Shown here one piece after another: positions 50,626 to 59,256 of a stretch of DNA of 64,000 nt; positions within the stretch are counted from its first letter, which is position 1, and every line of letters starts with the position of its first letter. The notes beneath the pieces are model-generated. The model was given only the letters and a program-made list of their open reading frames with translations. It had not been told where the DNA came from and searched no databases. The translations under genes were made by a program, and so were the position numbers. The stretch spans positions 140,083-204,082 of the forward strand of contig NZ_VKAB01000024.1 of NCBI RefSeq assembly GCF_009769385.1, in the 5' to 3' direction. The DNA is from Saccharothrix deserti. Its GTDB lineage: Bacteria > Actinomycetota > Actinomycetes > Mycobacteriales > Pseudonocardiaceae.

Positions 50626-52012
50626 CCGGATGTCGGCCCGTGACCGGATCGAGGCGGTGGCCACCGGGTTCACCGACCTGGACGTCGACCTGCCGGACAA
50701 CGCCGACACCGACGGTCCGATCGGGTGGACGGGCTACGACGGGGCAAGGGCACGCGCCGCCGAGCGGACCGGCGAACGCGAGTCGGTCGTGTGCGGCACC
50801 GGACGCGTCGGCGGGACCGAGGCGGTGTTGATCGCCTTCGAGTTCGGTTTCCTGGGCGGGTCCGTAGGTGGGCGCACGGGACTGCTGGTCGAGGCGGCGT
50901 TCGAACGGGCGGTCCGGCTGCGGCTCCCGGTGGTGTCACTGATCGCGACCGGGGGCAGCCGGATGCAGGAGGGGATGCGCGCGCTCTCGCAGCTCCACCG
51001 GATGGCCAAGGCCGCCTCGACGGCACGGACCTCCGGCGTCCCGCACGTGGCGGTGCTGCGCGACCCGACCACCGGCGGCGGCTGGGCCACCCTGGGTGCC
51101 GGTGCGGACGTCACCCTGGCACTCGACGGCGCGCAGGTGGGCTTCGCCGGGTCGCGGGTCCGACCGGCCGGCGACCCCCACGCCTACACGGCGCAAAGCC
51201 AGTTCGAGACCGGCCACGTGGACCGGGTGCTGTCGGACGAGGAGCTGCCGGAAGTGCTGGGCCGCTGGCTCACCCTGCTGACCTCCCGCGGTGAAGAGCG
51301 TGCGGACGTGCCCGAGGCGCTGGGGTCGGATCGTGGGCTGCCCGACAGTGGCTGGGACGCGGTGCGGCGCGCCCGCGCGGACTGGCGGCCCCGCGCCGGG
51401 CAGTACCTGGACGCGTACTTCGACTGGCGCGAGGACATCAGCGGTGATCGGTGCGCTGGTGTGGACGCCGGGGTGTTGTGCGGGTTCGGCGTGCGTGGCG
51501 GTCGGACGGTTGCCTACGCGGCCCAGTGCGGCACGGCGACACGGCCGGCCGGGTTTCGGACGGCGGCACGGCTGGTTCGGTTGGCGGATCGGCTCGGCAT
51601 CCCTGTGCTGACGCTCGTGGACACACCGGGTGCGGCGAACGACGCGGGCGCGGAGCGCGGGGGAGTGGGCGGGGCCATCGCGGAGCTGTTCGGCGCCATC
51701 GCGGACGCACGGGTGCCGTTGACGACGTTGGTCATCGGGGAAGGCGGTTCCGGGGGCGCGCTGGCGTTCGCGGCACCCGGCCGGACCTGGGTCACCGCGG
51801 ACAGCTACTTCTCCGTGACCGGCCCCGAGGCCGCCGCCGCCATCCTCAAACGCGACGACGACGACGTCCCCGCGATCGCCGGCCAACTGCGGCTGCGCCC
51901 CCAGGACGTCGTCGAGCTGGGCATCGCCAACGGTGTGGTGTTGCCGCGTTCCCGAAGTGTCGACGCACCAGAGGTCCGCTTGGCGGTACGGCGGGCCGCC
52001 GGTCGGGTGTGA
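50618..52012 (+). CDS. AccD-AccA-like fused carboxyltransferase, possible malonyl-CoA decarboxylase
   Basis: The product has 464 residues and overlaps matB by 8 bases. The N-terminal half has AccD/crotonase-type features (GFLGGSVGGRTG, TGGSRMQEGM, PTTGGGWATLG). The C-terminal half is AccA-like (IPVLTLVDTPGAANDAGAE, GEGGSGGALAFA). No AccD zinc finger or biotinyl domain is seen. In a malonate operon a fused carboxyltransferase could run backwards and decarboxylate malonyl-CoA to acetyl-CoA, taking the place of MatA, which is not present here. An acyl-CoA carboxylase beta subunit is the alternative. Confidence 0.75.
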   Translation: MADRMSARDRIEAVATGFTDLDVDLPDNADTDGPIGWTGYDGARARAAERTGERESVVCGTGRVGGTEAVLIAFEFGFLGGSVGGRTGLLVEAAFERAVRLRLPVVSLIATGGSRMQEGMRALSQLHRMAKAASTARTSGVPHVAVLRDPTTGGGWATLGAGADVTLALDGAQVGFAGSRVRPAGDPHAYTAQSQFETGHVDRVLSDEELPEVLGRWLTLLTSRGEERADVPEALGSDRGLPDSGWDAVRRARADWRPRAGQYLDAYFDWREDISGDRCAGVDAGVLCGFGVRGGRTVAYAAQCGTATRPAGFRTAARLVRLADRLGIPVLTLVDTPGAANDAGAERGGVGGAIAELFGAIADARVPLTTLVIGEGGSGGALAFAAPGRTWVTADSYFSVTGPEAAAAILKRDDDDVPAIAGQLRLRPQDVVELGIANGVVLPRSRSVDAPEVRLAVRRAAGRV

Positions 52013-52013
52013 C

Positions 52014-52802
52014 ATGGTCGGCATGGGGCCCCTGCGTCGAACCACCGGTCTTGTCCTGGCCTCGATCGTGCTCTGCGGTCTGGTGTCGGTTCCGGCCGCC
52101 GCCGCCACGGCTTTCAAAGTGCTGCAGATGAACCTGTGCAACAGCGGCATCGCCGGTTGCTACCAGGACGGGCGCGCGGTGGACGAAGCCGTGACGATGA
52201 TCCAGCGCCGCCTGCCGGACGTGGTCTCCGTGAACGAGGTGTGCCTGTCCGACCTGCCCCGCCTCACCGCCGCCGTGGGAGCGACCGCCGAGTACCAGTT
52301 CGCGTTCGTGCGCAACAGGTCCACGAACTCGGACTACCAGTGCACGGCCGGCCGGGGCGCGTACGGCAGCGGGATCATCGTCAAGGAAGGCATCACGACC
52401 AGCGGTCACGGCACCTACGCGGCGCAGGACGGTGGCAACGAGATCCGCGCCTGGGCCTGCGCCCTGAGCGCGGTGCGCGGTTTCACCGCCTGCACCACGC
52501 ACCTGAGCACGACCGGCACGACGGCGTTGGCGCAGTGCAAGGAACTGGTGCCCGCCAAGGTCCTGTCCTACGACCCCAGCGGGTCCCCGACGACCAGGCA
52601 CGTGGTGGTGGGCGACCTGAACCTGAAGTACAACCCGGGTTCGGCCACGAACGCCCAGAACTGCGTCCCGTCGGGCTGGTTCCGCAAGGGCGACGGCGAC
52701 GTGCAGCACGTCATCGCCCGCACCTTGACGTTCGTGTCGACCCAGGAGTACGCCATGTACCGAACGGACCACCCCGCGTTCGTGGTGAACTACACCTTCT
52801 GA
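52014..52802 (+). CDS. Secreted endonuclease/exonuclease/phosphatase-family protein
   Basis: The product has 262 residues; ATG 52014 or 52023. A signal peptide ends near PAAAA. The EEP fold is shown by KVLQMNLCNSG (metal Asn), VVSVNEVC (metal Glu), CTTHLST, VVGDLNL and the final TDHPAFVV (catalytic Asp-His). Several Cys residues suggest disulphides, fitting an extracellular phosphodiesterase, perhaps DNase or sphingomyelinase-like. It begins one base after the carboxyltransferase stop but looks functionally unrelated. Confidence 0.8.
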   Translation: MVGMGPLRRTTGLVLASIVLCGLVSVPAAAATAFKVLQMNLCNSGIAGCYQDGRAVDEAVTMIQRRLPDVVSVNEVCLSDLPRLTAAVGATAEYQFAFVRNRSTNSDYQCTAGRGAYGSGIIVKEGITTSGHGTYAAQDGGNEIRAWACALSAVRGFTACTTHLSTTGTTALAQCKELVPAKVLSYDPSGSPTTRHVVVGDLNLKYNPGSATNAQNCVPSGWFRKGDGDVQHVIARTLTFVSTQEYAMYRTDHPAFVVNYTF

Positions 52803-52812
52803 CGCGCCCCGG

Positions 52813-53244
52813 TCAGGAGAGCATGGCGTCGCGGACCTTCGCGGTGTCGACGAACTGCTCGAACCGCACGATCTGCCCGCCGCGCACGGTGAAGTGGTGG
52901 GCCACCCGGACGTCGATCGACTTGCCGGTGGCCTTGTTGGTGGCGGTGTAGCGGGCCAGGACGACGACGTTCTCGCCGTCCACGACGTAGGTGTCGTCGT
53001 GGGCGGTCCAGCCGTCCCAGTCCGCGCCCAGCTTCTCCATCACGTTCGCGGTGACGCCGTGCGGCGTGCGGTACGTGCCCGCGAGCGGGAAGCCCGCCAT
53101 CTCGGTCCACTCCACGTCGGGGGCGAGGGTGGCGCGCAGGGCTTCCAGGTCACCGGCGGCGGAGGCCAGGTACTGGCGGCGGACCACGTCGGCCGGGGCG
53201 CTGGAGGTGGCGAAGTCGTGGCCCGGCTGGGAGGTCAGCCCCAC
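52813..53244 (-). CDS. SnoaL/NTF2-like protein
   Basis: The product has 143 residues from GTG 53244, with GGGGGAG five bases upstream and a 10-base overlap with the metallohydrolase-like gene. The cone-shaped alpha+beta fold is suggested by VVRRQYLASAAGDLEALRA, LAPDVEWTEMAG, VLARYTATNKATG and the closing VAHHFTVRGGQIVRFEQFVD. This pattern is widespread among small ligand-binding or isomerase proteins. It is the last gene of a DsbA-MBL-SnoaL set. Confidence 0.8.
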   Translation of the reverse strand: MGLTSQPGHDFATSSAPADVVRRQYLASAAGDLEALRATLAPDVEWTEMAGFPLAGTYRTPHGVTANVMEKLGADWDGWTAHDDTYVVDGENVVVLARYTATNKATGKSIDVRVAHHFTVRGGQIVRFEQFVDTAKVRDAMLS

Positions 53245-54041
53245 GACATCTCCCCCTTGGCGACCTTGGCGCCGATCTGGGCGGCGATGACCATGCCGTG
53301 GTCGGGGTAGGCGGCCACGAGGGCTTCGGTCAGGCCGGCGCCGTCGGTCGCCTTGGCCAGTTCCTCCTCGAAGCGGACCAGGTACGCGCGGGTGCCGGTG
53401 ATCGCGCTGACGTCGGTGGCGGTGTCCGGGAGGCGGTGGCCGGGCACGACGAACAGCGGGTCCAGGCCGGCCATCTCGTCCAGCAGGGCGATCCAGGCGT
53501 CGCGCTGCTCGACACCGGCGGTGTCGGCGACCCAGACGTGCTCCTGCTGGAACAGCAGGACGCCACCGAGGATGGCGCGCTGTTCGGCCTGCCACAGGTA
53601 GTGGCGGTCGGGCAGCGCGGCCGGCCCGCCCTTGAGTTCGAGGCGGTGGCCTTCGAGGACGAGGTCGTCGGTGAGCGGGGCGAGGTCGACCAGGCGGGTG
53701 GGCAGGTTCGCGCCGAGCGCGGCCCACGCCTTGAGCTTGCCCTCGTAGGAGTGCTGGATGTGCTCGATGACGTGCGGGGTGGCGACGAACTTCGCGTCCG
53801 GGAAGGCGTCGGCGACGACCTCCGCGCCGAAGTAGAAGTCCGGGTCGCCGTGGCTGACGAACACGGTCGTCAGCTGCTTGCCGGAGTCGAGGATCCCGGC
53901 GACCAGGCGGTGTCCGCCGGCGCGGGTGAACCCGGCGTCGACCAGCAGCGCCTCGTTCTCGCCGGTGACGAGGGTGGCGGTCTTGTTCTTGCTGCCGACC
54001 GGGAAGTCCAGGTCGAAGATCTGGAAGTCGAGCGCACTCAT
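53235..54041 (-). CDS. Metallo-beta-lactamase-fold protein with altered metal motif
   Basis: The product has 268 residues. The MBL fold is clear (TATLVTGENEALLVDAGFT, later ELKGGPAALPDRHYLWQ and FVVPGHRL), but the first metal motif, normally HxHxDH, reads SHGDPDFYFG. Only one His and two Asp remain, so metal binding must differ or be lost. It lies between a DsbA-like gene (23-base gap) and a SnoaL-like gene (overlap). Together with the MarR regulator upstream this suggests detoxification of a small reactive compound. Confidence 0.8.
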   Translation of the reverse strand: MSALDFQIFDLDFPVGSKNKTATLVTGENEALLVDAGFTRAGGHRLVAGILDSGKQLTTVFVSHGDPDFYFGAEVVADAFPDAKFVATPHVIEHIQHSYEGKLKAWAALGANLPTRLVDLAPLTDDLVLEGHRLELKGGPAALPDRHYLWQAEQRAILGGVLLFQQEHVWVADTAGVEQRDAWIALLDEMAGLDPLFVVPGHRLPDTATDVSAITGTRAYLVRFEEELAKATDGAGLTEALVAAYPDHGMVIAAQIGAKVAKGEMSWG

Positions 54042-54064
54042 CTGTGGATCTCCTAGGTAAGAGG

Positions 54065-54679
54065 TCAGGCGGTGAGGGTGGCCAGGTGCCGTTCCACCTG
54101 ATCGCCGGTGGCGTGTCCCCGGGAGAGGGCGACGACCCGGTCGCCGGCGACGGCCAGCAGCGTGGGGTAGGAGGTCACGCCCAACTCGGCCGCGCGGTCG
54201 AAGTCGTCCCGGGCGGCGGCCCGCGTCTCCGGGGCGGAGAAGGCGGCGGCGACGCGGTCACCGTCCAGCCCGTGCTCTTGGGCGATCTTCCGGTAGGTGT
54301 CCGGGTCGGACAGGCTCAGACCGTCCTGGTAGAACGCGTCCTGGAGGGCCGTGGCCAGGTCGACGGCCCGGTCGGGCGCGGCTTGGCGCAGTGCGGCCAC
54401 GCCGCGGGCGGCGGCCTCGGAGTCCATCACGAACGCGCCGTCGGCGATCAGCCGCTCGTACCCGTCGCCGAAGACGGCGCCGGTCAGTTCGCTGATCTTG
54501 GCGTTCGCGCCCTGGATGTAGCCGAAGGCGCTGAGGGGCTTGCGGCGGGCGCCGGTGAACAGGCCGCCCGAGACGACCTCCACGGGCAGGTCAGGGTGGT
54601 GTGCGGCGACCTGTCGGATGGTCGGGGTGAACCCGTACGACCAGCCGCAGTAGGCGTCGAAGACGTACACGAGCTTCAT
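54065..54679 (-). CDS. DsbA-family thioredoxin-like oxidoreductase
   Basis: The product has 204 residues. The active-site turn is CGWS from Cys11 (CxxS, resolving Cys absent) and the cis-proline loop is GVTSYPTLLAV. A helical insertion (about 50-150) is as in FrnE/HCCA-isomerase-like members. There is no signal peptide, so it is cytosolic. A CxxS site favours glutathione/mycothiol-type or isomerase chemistry over disulphide formation. It is the first gene of the operon, with a MarR-type palindrome 62 bases upstream. Confidence 0.85.
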   Translation of the reverse strand: MKLVYVFDAYCGWSYGFTPTIRQVAAHHPDLPVEVVSGGLFTGARRKPLSAFGYIQGANAKISELTGAVFGDGYERLIADGAFVMDSEAAARGVAALRQAAPDRAVDLATALQDAFYQDGLSLSDPDTYRKIAQEHGLDGDRVAAAFSAPETRAAARDDFDRAAELGVTSYPTLLAVAGDRVVALSRGHATGDQVERHLATLTA

Positions 54680-54740
54680 TGTGGGAACCTCGGATCGGCG
54701 CGCCCGTCCGTCGCGGGCGACTCACCTGACGCAACAGTAA

Positions 54741-54752
54741 CTGACTAGTCAG
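54741..54752. promoter_or_regulatory. MarR-type operator palindrome
   Basis: CTGACTAGTCAG is a perfect 12-bp palindrome between the MarR gene stop and the DsbA-like start. It is flanked by a further ACCTGAC (54724-54730) / AGGT pair. Probably the regulator's binding site. Confidence 0.6.
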
Positions 54753-54798
54753 GTATTCCACCGTGAGTGTGGCGCCGGTCACGCCTTGCGGTCCGGGT

Positions 54799-55320
54799 TC
54801 AGCGCAAGCGGGGCAGGGCGTCGCGGGCCGTGTGGGAGAGGATCCGCAGGTCGTCCATGAACTGGCGGCGGTGGGAGGCGGGCAGCGGTTCGAGGAAGTG
54901 GCGCCGGATGTTCTCCAGGTGGACCCGTGCGGCCTGCACGGCTTTCCGCTCGCCGAGCTCGGTCAACCGCACCAGCCGTCCGCGCCGGTCGGCCGGGTCG
55001 TCGGTGCGCTCCACCAGCCCCGCCTCCTCCATCCGGTCGACCAGGCGCGTCACGCCGCCGGTGGTGAGCACCTGCTCCTGACCGATCGCCTTCATCGACA
55101 CGCCGTCGCCCCCGGCCCGGCCGAGGATGAGCAGCACCTCGAACACCAGGTGGCTGATGCCGCACTCCACCTCGATCGCCCGGCCCAGGATGTACTCCAG
55201 CCGCCCCGCCGCGCCCAGCAGCCGCCCGAACCCGAGCACCAGCTCGTGGTCCGCGGCCTGTTTGGCCGTCGAGATCAGCCCGTCCTCGTCCACCGACCCG
55301 CCGTTCTCTTCGACACGCAT
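54799..55320 (-). CDS. MarR-family transcriptional regulator
   Basis: The product has 173 residues. The winged HTH is in the middle: VSMKAIGQEQVLTTGGVTRLVDRMEEAGLV, with wing DDPADRRGRLVRLTELG. Dimerisation helices are at both ends. It is transcribed toward the DsbA-MBL-SnoaL genes with a 119-base gap containing the palindrome, so it probably represses them. Regulators of this type sense phenolic or oxidising compounds. Confidence 0.87.
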   Translation of the reverse strand: MRVEENGGSVDEDGLISTAKQAADHELVLGFGRLLGAAGRLEYILGRAIEVECGISHLVFEVLLILGRAGGDGVSMKAIGQEQVLTTGGVTRLVDRMEEAGLVERTDDPADRRGRLVRLTELGERKAVQAARVHLENIRRHFLEPLPASHRRQFMDDLRILSHTARDALPRLR

Positions 55321-55532
55321 CCGGAACTCCCGGCAGCAACCGGCACGACCCGGCGCCCCCGCGCCGTCCCGCCATCATGGCCGGTGACGTCTCCTGTCCG
55401 CCAATTTCCTGTGCGTCACACGTCACAGATCGAGTGGGTTTTCGCTTCTCGACCCACCGGGTACCTGGTCAGGGCGTCAAACAGTCGGCGCATCGACGGC
55501 CCGGTGGGTTGGGTGGAAGGTGGCGATGCGCT

Positions 55533-55982
55533 GTGGAGCTGGATTTCGACGACGCCATGACGTGGGGCCTCCGCGGCTACGTCCGACTGGTGACCGAGGA
55601 GCTGGGGCTCTCCGGTGAGTGCGGGTACGTGCAGGCCGATCGGCCCGCGACCGCGTACTTGGCGCTGGACGGGAGGCTGCCCGGCTTCCCGGACCGCGAC
55701 GTGGCGCTGCTGTGGGACGAGGAGCGGGGCTGGTCGGCGGCGGTCGAGACGCACAGCGGTGAGGACCTCATCGTCCAGGCGCGGTTCGGTGCGGAGGTCC
55801 TGCCCTCACCGCGTGCGGTGGCCCGGTGGGTGAAGGGGTTGTTCCGCGGCGAACGGCGCGCGATGTCGAGGCCACGCGTGATGTCGAGATTCGGAGTGCC
55901 GCACCACGCGCAGGGCGACCTCGTCCACCGTCTGGCGCCCTACGCCGCTGCGGCGCTCGAGCCGACGCGGCTGAACATGTGA
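55533..55982 (+). CDS. DUF6292-like protein
   Basis: The product has 149 residues from GTG 55533 (GGAAGGTGG upstream); the start is uncertain. The opening WGLRGYVRLVTEELG and the later YLALDGRLPGFPDRDVALLWDEERGW fit the DUF6292 pattern common in Pseudonocardiaceae. A basic C-terminal tail contains a short repeated MSRPRVMSRFGVP. No function is known. The 212-base gap before it holds no feature I can support. Confidence 0.6.
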   Translation: MELDFDDAMTWGLRGYVRLVTEELGLSGECGYVQADRPATAYLALDGRLPGFPDRDVALLWDEERGWSAAVETHSGEDLIVQARFGAEVLPSPRAVARWVKGLFRGERRAMSRPRVMSRFGVPHHAQGDLVHRLAPYAAAALEPTRLNM

Positions 55983-56008
55983 TTTGGTGACGCTGAGCGG
56001 AAGTCTGC

Positions 56009-57178
56009 TCACGCGGTGTGCCGGCGGGGTCGGCCGGTCCACGTCTCGGAGCCGGCCAGGGTGTCGGTCGCCAACTGGTCGAGCACGTCGGACATCCTGC
56101 CCGCGCGGGCGAAGGCACGTCGCTGCCTGGCCGCACCGCCGCCGTTGGCGTCCACAGTGGAGAGCAGTTGGCGGACGAGGGTGGCGTCACCGTCGTCGAG
56201 GTGGTCGTGGACGCGGTGCAGGAGCCGGTCGAGCAGCAGACGTGCTGGTACGAGGCGTTCGGACAGCACGTCCAGGGACATGCCCTCCACACCGTCCCTC
56301 GCCGCACGCCAGGTGGCGGCCCGCAGCACCTCCGTGGGCACGGGCGGCGCCGGCAGGCCACGACGGTGGTCGGCCAGCGCGGTGGCGACGAGCGCGCGCA
56401 CGAAAGCGGCCAGCAGCACCGCTTCGTCCGCAGTGGACGCGACGTCCGCGATCCGGACCTCCACGGTCGGCAGGTGCGACGACGGCCGGACGTCCCAGTA
56501 GATCATCCGCCGGTCCCGGGCCGCGCCGGAGACCAGCAGCATGTCGCAAGTGGACTCGTAGTGCGCCGCCGACGCGAAGTAGGGCGGCGGCCCCGCGCCG
56601 GGCCAGCGTGACCAGACCAGCGAGCGCCAGCTGGCGTAACCGGTGTCGCGGCCGCGTGCGAACGGCGAGTTGGCGGTCAGCGTCCCGAGCACGGGCAGCC
56701 ACGGCCGCAGGTGGTTGCACACCTGCACCGCCGTCTCCAGGTCCGGCACGCCGACGTGCACGTGGCAACCGCAGATGGACTGCTCGGCGGCCAGCAACCG
56801 GTAGTCCTCGGTGAGCAGTTGGTAGCGCTCCCGGCCGCTGGTCTGCACGTCCGGTCCCCCTACTGGCGGTGTGCCGACGGCGAGCAGCCGGTAACCGAGG
56901 GTCCGCGCGGTTTCGGCGGTCACCTGGCGCAGCGCGTGCAGCTGCCTGCGCACGTCCGCGAGGTCGTGACACACGGGGGTCCTGGTCTCCACCTGCGCGG
57001 TGGCCAGCTCCACGTCGAGGTCCACCCCGAACCGCTGCCTGGCTGCCTCGACGACATCGGGACCGTGTGGTGCCGGCTCCCCTGTCTGGGCGTCTACCAG
57101 TAGGAACTCCTCCTCGACGCCCACCGTCGGACCTGTCGGCAGCCTCTCCATAGTGGCCTCCGATGGCTGCTCGGCCAT
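56009..57178 (-). CDS. YbdK-type carboxylate-amine ligase (glutamate-cysteine ligase 2 family)
   Basis: The product has 389 residues. The GCS2/YbdK signature is clear: PTVGVEEEFLLVD, ELATAQVETRTPVC, GCHVHVGVPD and PTVEVRIADV, with ATP/metal ligands in each. Members form gamma-glutamyl-type amides; in actinomycetes, which use mycothiol, true glutathione synthesis is doubtful. It is convergent with DUF6292 and stands alone. Confidence 0.87.
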   Translation of the reverse strand: MAEQPSEATMERLPTGPTVGVEEEFLLVDAQTGEPAPHGPDVVEAARQRFGVDLDVELATAQVETRTPVCHDLADVRRQLHALRQVTAETARTLGYRLLAVGTPPVGGPDVQTSGRERYQLLTEDYRLLAAEQSICGCHVHVGVPDLETAVQVCNHLRPWLPVLGTLTANSPFARGRDTGYASWRSLVWSRWPGAGPPPYFASAAHYESTCDMLLVSGAARDRRMIYWDVRPSSHLPTVEVRIADVASTADEAVLLAAFVRALVATALADHRRGLPAPPVPTEVLRAATWRAARDGVEGMSLDVLSERLVPARLLLDRLLHRVHDHLDDGDATLVRQLLSTVDANGGGAARQRRAFARAGRMSDVLDQLATDTLAGSETWTGRPRRHTA

Positions 57179-57252
57179 GGGGCTCTGAGGTACCCGGAGC
57201 CGACCGGTTCAAACACCGTCCCGAGTGGACACGGGAGCGTCGAAACGCGAGG

Positions 57253-58491
57253 TCAACCGGTCTTCGCGGGCACGGCGTGGTCACGCACGGTCAGGTAGAC
57301 GGCGCGCACGGCGAGCGTCCGTTCGATCTCGTCGATGATGGGGGCGAAGAACTGCCGCCGGTGGTCGGTGTCGCTCATCGACGTGACCGCGAAGTACATC
57401 GAGCCGAACGCGGCGAAGAGCGTGGCGTTGCGCAGCAGCGCGACGGGTACGGAAGGCAGCAGCTTCGAGTACGAGGGTGCTGCGCCGATCCACTGTTCCG
57501 CGGTGTCGGGCGTGACCACGATCAGGCCCAGGATGATGAAGAACGCGAACAACGTGAAGCCGACCGTCATCGCCTGCACCAGCTGACGGGTGGCGAGCAC
57601 CAACAGCAGGTTGCGGGTCTGCCGCCCGTTCAGCCGGATCGCGCGGAGGGGACCGTCGGCCGTCAGCTCGTCGATCGGCGCTCTGGCCAGGGGTGTGCGC
57701 TTGCACGCGGCCGACAGCAGCGGCGGGCTGAGGTCCTGCTCGACCCGGCCGATCTCGTCGCGCAGGCGGGCCGCCGCGGCGAGCACGGTGACCGCGGCGA
57801 ACAGCGCGACCACCAGCGACAGCCGCCACCAGTCGAGCCGGTTCATGGCCTGCCACAGCTCACCGGTGAAGAACAGGAACAGCGTGACGAACAGCATTGT
57901 CGGCAGCGCCCGGCCCAGCAGGTGCACGCTGTTGCGCAGGTCGTAGACCGTGTGCCGCAGCGCCCGGCGCAGCAGCGTGCCGAAGCCGTAGGTGGTGGCC
58001 AGGAGCGTGCCGACGAACACGGCGGCGAAGAAGAGGACGACCCCCAGGATTCCGCGCACACCTCCGGGCGACGTGACGTTCCCGTCCATGGCGGTCTGCA
58101 GCAGGGCCACGGCGAACGGCATCGCGCCGTAGACGGCGAGGATCACGATGGTGGTCGTGGGGGAGAAGCGGGGCAGCCGCCGGACGAACAAGGAGACCGT
58201 CACCCACGCGGCCAGCGTCACCACCAGCACCACCGCGAGCAGCACCCAGCGCTCCGAACCCGCGGTCTTGAGCGGCACGAGCCAGGCCAGGCTCGCGGCC
58301 GTCACGAAGACCAGCGCCGGCAGCATCCGGGGCAGGACGTGGGTGACGAAGCCGTACCCCTCGATCATCGTGGGCGTGCCGTTCCGGACGAACCAGCGCT
58401 CGGTCTGGCGCACCATGGCGGGCGATGCGGTGAACGGCATGGCGGAATCATCCACAGCGGTCCGGACCGTCGTGCGAGCAGGTCTCGCCAT
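57253..58491 (-). CDS. Polytopic membrane protein of unknown function
   Basis: The product has 412 residues from ATG 58491; ATG 58440 would shorten it by 17. Conserved-looking N-terminus MVRQTERWFVRNGTP, then five to seven hydrophobic helices (MLPALVFVTAASLAWLVPL, WVLLAVVLVVTLAAWVTVSL, GILGVVLFFAAVFVGTLL, MLFVTLFLFFTGELW, LVQAMTVGFTLFAFFIILGL) and a cytosolic loop rich in Arg. No transporter or enzyme motif is visible. I do not recognise a named family. Confidence 0.7.
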   Translation of the reverse strand: MARPARTTVRTAVDDSAMPFTASPAMVRQTERWFVRNGTPTMIEGYGFVTHVLPRMLPALVFVTAASLAWLVPLKTAGSERWVLLAVVLVVTLAAWVTVSLFVRRLPRFSPTTTIVILAVYGAMPFAVALLQTAMDGNVTSPGGVRGILGVVLFFAAVFVGTLLATTYGFGTLLRRALRHTVYDLRNSVHLLGRALPTMLFVTLFLFFTGELWQAMNRLDWWRLSLVVALFAAVTVLAAAARLRDEIGRVEQDLSPPLLSAACKRTPLARAPIDELTADGPLRAIRLNGRQTRNLLLVLATRQLVQAMTVGFTLFAFFIILGLIVVTPDTAEQWIGAAPSYSKLLPSVPVALLRNATLFAAFGSMYFAVTSMSDTDHRRQFFAPIIDEIERTLAVRAVYLTVRDHAVPAKTG

Positions 58492-58640
58492 CAGCCCACG
58501 GCCGCACGCGCCGCACACCGGCCAGTTGAGACTCGAAACATCCTCGAAACGTCTGGTTGGCGAGTGGATCTCGCCCCGATAGTGGTCTGGGCCCGAGTGG
58601 TCCGGGCCCGTCTGCGCCCGTCCGACGGAGGGGGTTCCGC

Positions 58641-59243
58641 TTGACCGAGCCGACCATCGTCCGCTCCACCCGGCTCGGCGGGCGCACCGTCGCGTTCACG
58701 TTCGACGACGGCCCCAACCCGGCCGACACGCCACGCCTGCTCGACGTGCTGCGAGAGCACCAGGTCAGGGCGGTGTTCTGCCTGTGGGGCGAGTACGTCG
58801 AGGCCGACCCGCAGCTGGTCCGCGAGATCGTCGCGGGCGGGCACGTGCTGTGCAACCACAGCATGCGGCACGAAGACATGAGCACCTGGACGCCCGAGCG
58901 GATCGAGGCCGACCTCGAGCAGACCAACGCCGCCATCCACCGCGCCGCGCCGGGCGTGCCCGTCCGCTACTTCCGCGCGCCCTACGGCCGTTGGGGGCAG
59001 ACGCCGCAGGTCGCCGCCGGGCTGGGCATGAAGTCGCTCGGGGCGACGCTGGCGATCGGCGACTGGGAGCCGCCGGGCGTCGACGTGCTGGTGCGGCGGG
59101 TCAAGGACGGCATCACCGAAAGCGCCGTGGTCCTGATGCACGACGGCCCGGCCGATCGCGGTCAGACCGTGGACGCGGTGGACCGGCTGATCCCCGAACT
59201 GCGGGCCGACGGCTGGCGGTTCGACCTTCCCGCCCCCGGCTGA
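58641..59243 (+). CDS. Polysaccharide deacetylase (NodB/CE4)
   Basis: The product has 200 residues; TTG 58641 follows a strong GGAGGGGG with six bases spacing. The CE4 motifs are complete: TFDDGPN (catalytic base and metal Asp), HSMRHEDM (metal His pair), RAPYGRWG, and the late VVLMHDG. No signal peptide is seen, unusual for an enzyme acting on peptidoglycan or chitin, though short CE4 proteins without signals occur. It is 13 bases before the GDSL gene and may share its transcript. Confidence 0.87.
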   Translation: MTEPTIVRSTRLGGRTVAFTFDDGPNPADTPRLLDVLREHQVRAVFCLWGEYVEADPQLVREIVAGGHVLCNHSMRHEDMSTWTPERIEADLEQTNAAIHRAAPGVPVRYFRAPYGRWGQTPQVAAGLGMKSLGATLAIGDWEPPGVDVLVRRVKDGITESAVVLMHDGPADRGQTVDAVDRLIPELRADGWRFDLPAPG

Positions 59244-59256
59244 GAGAGAGGTCCCG

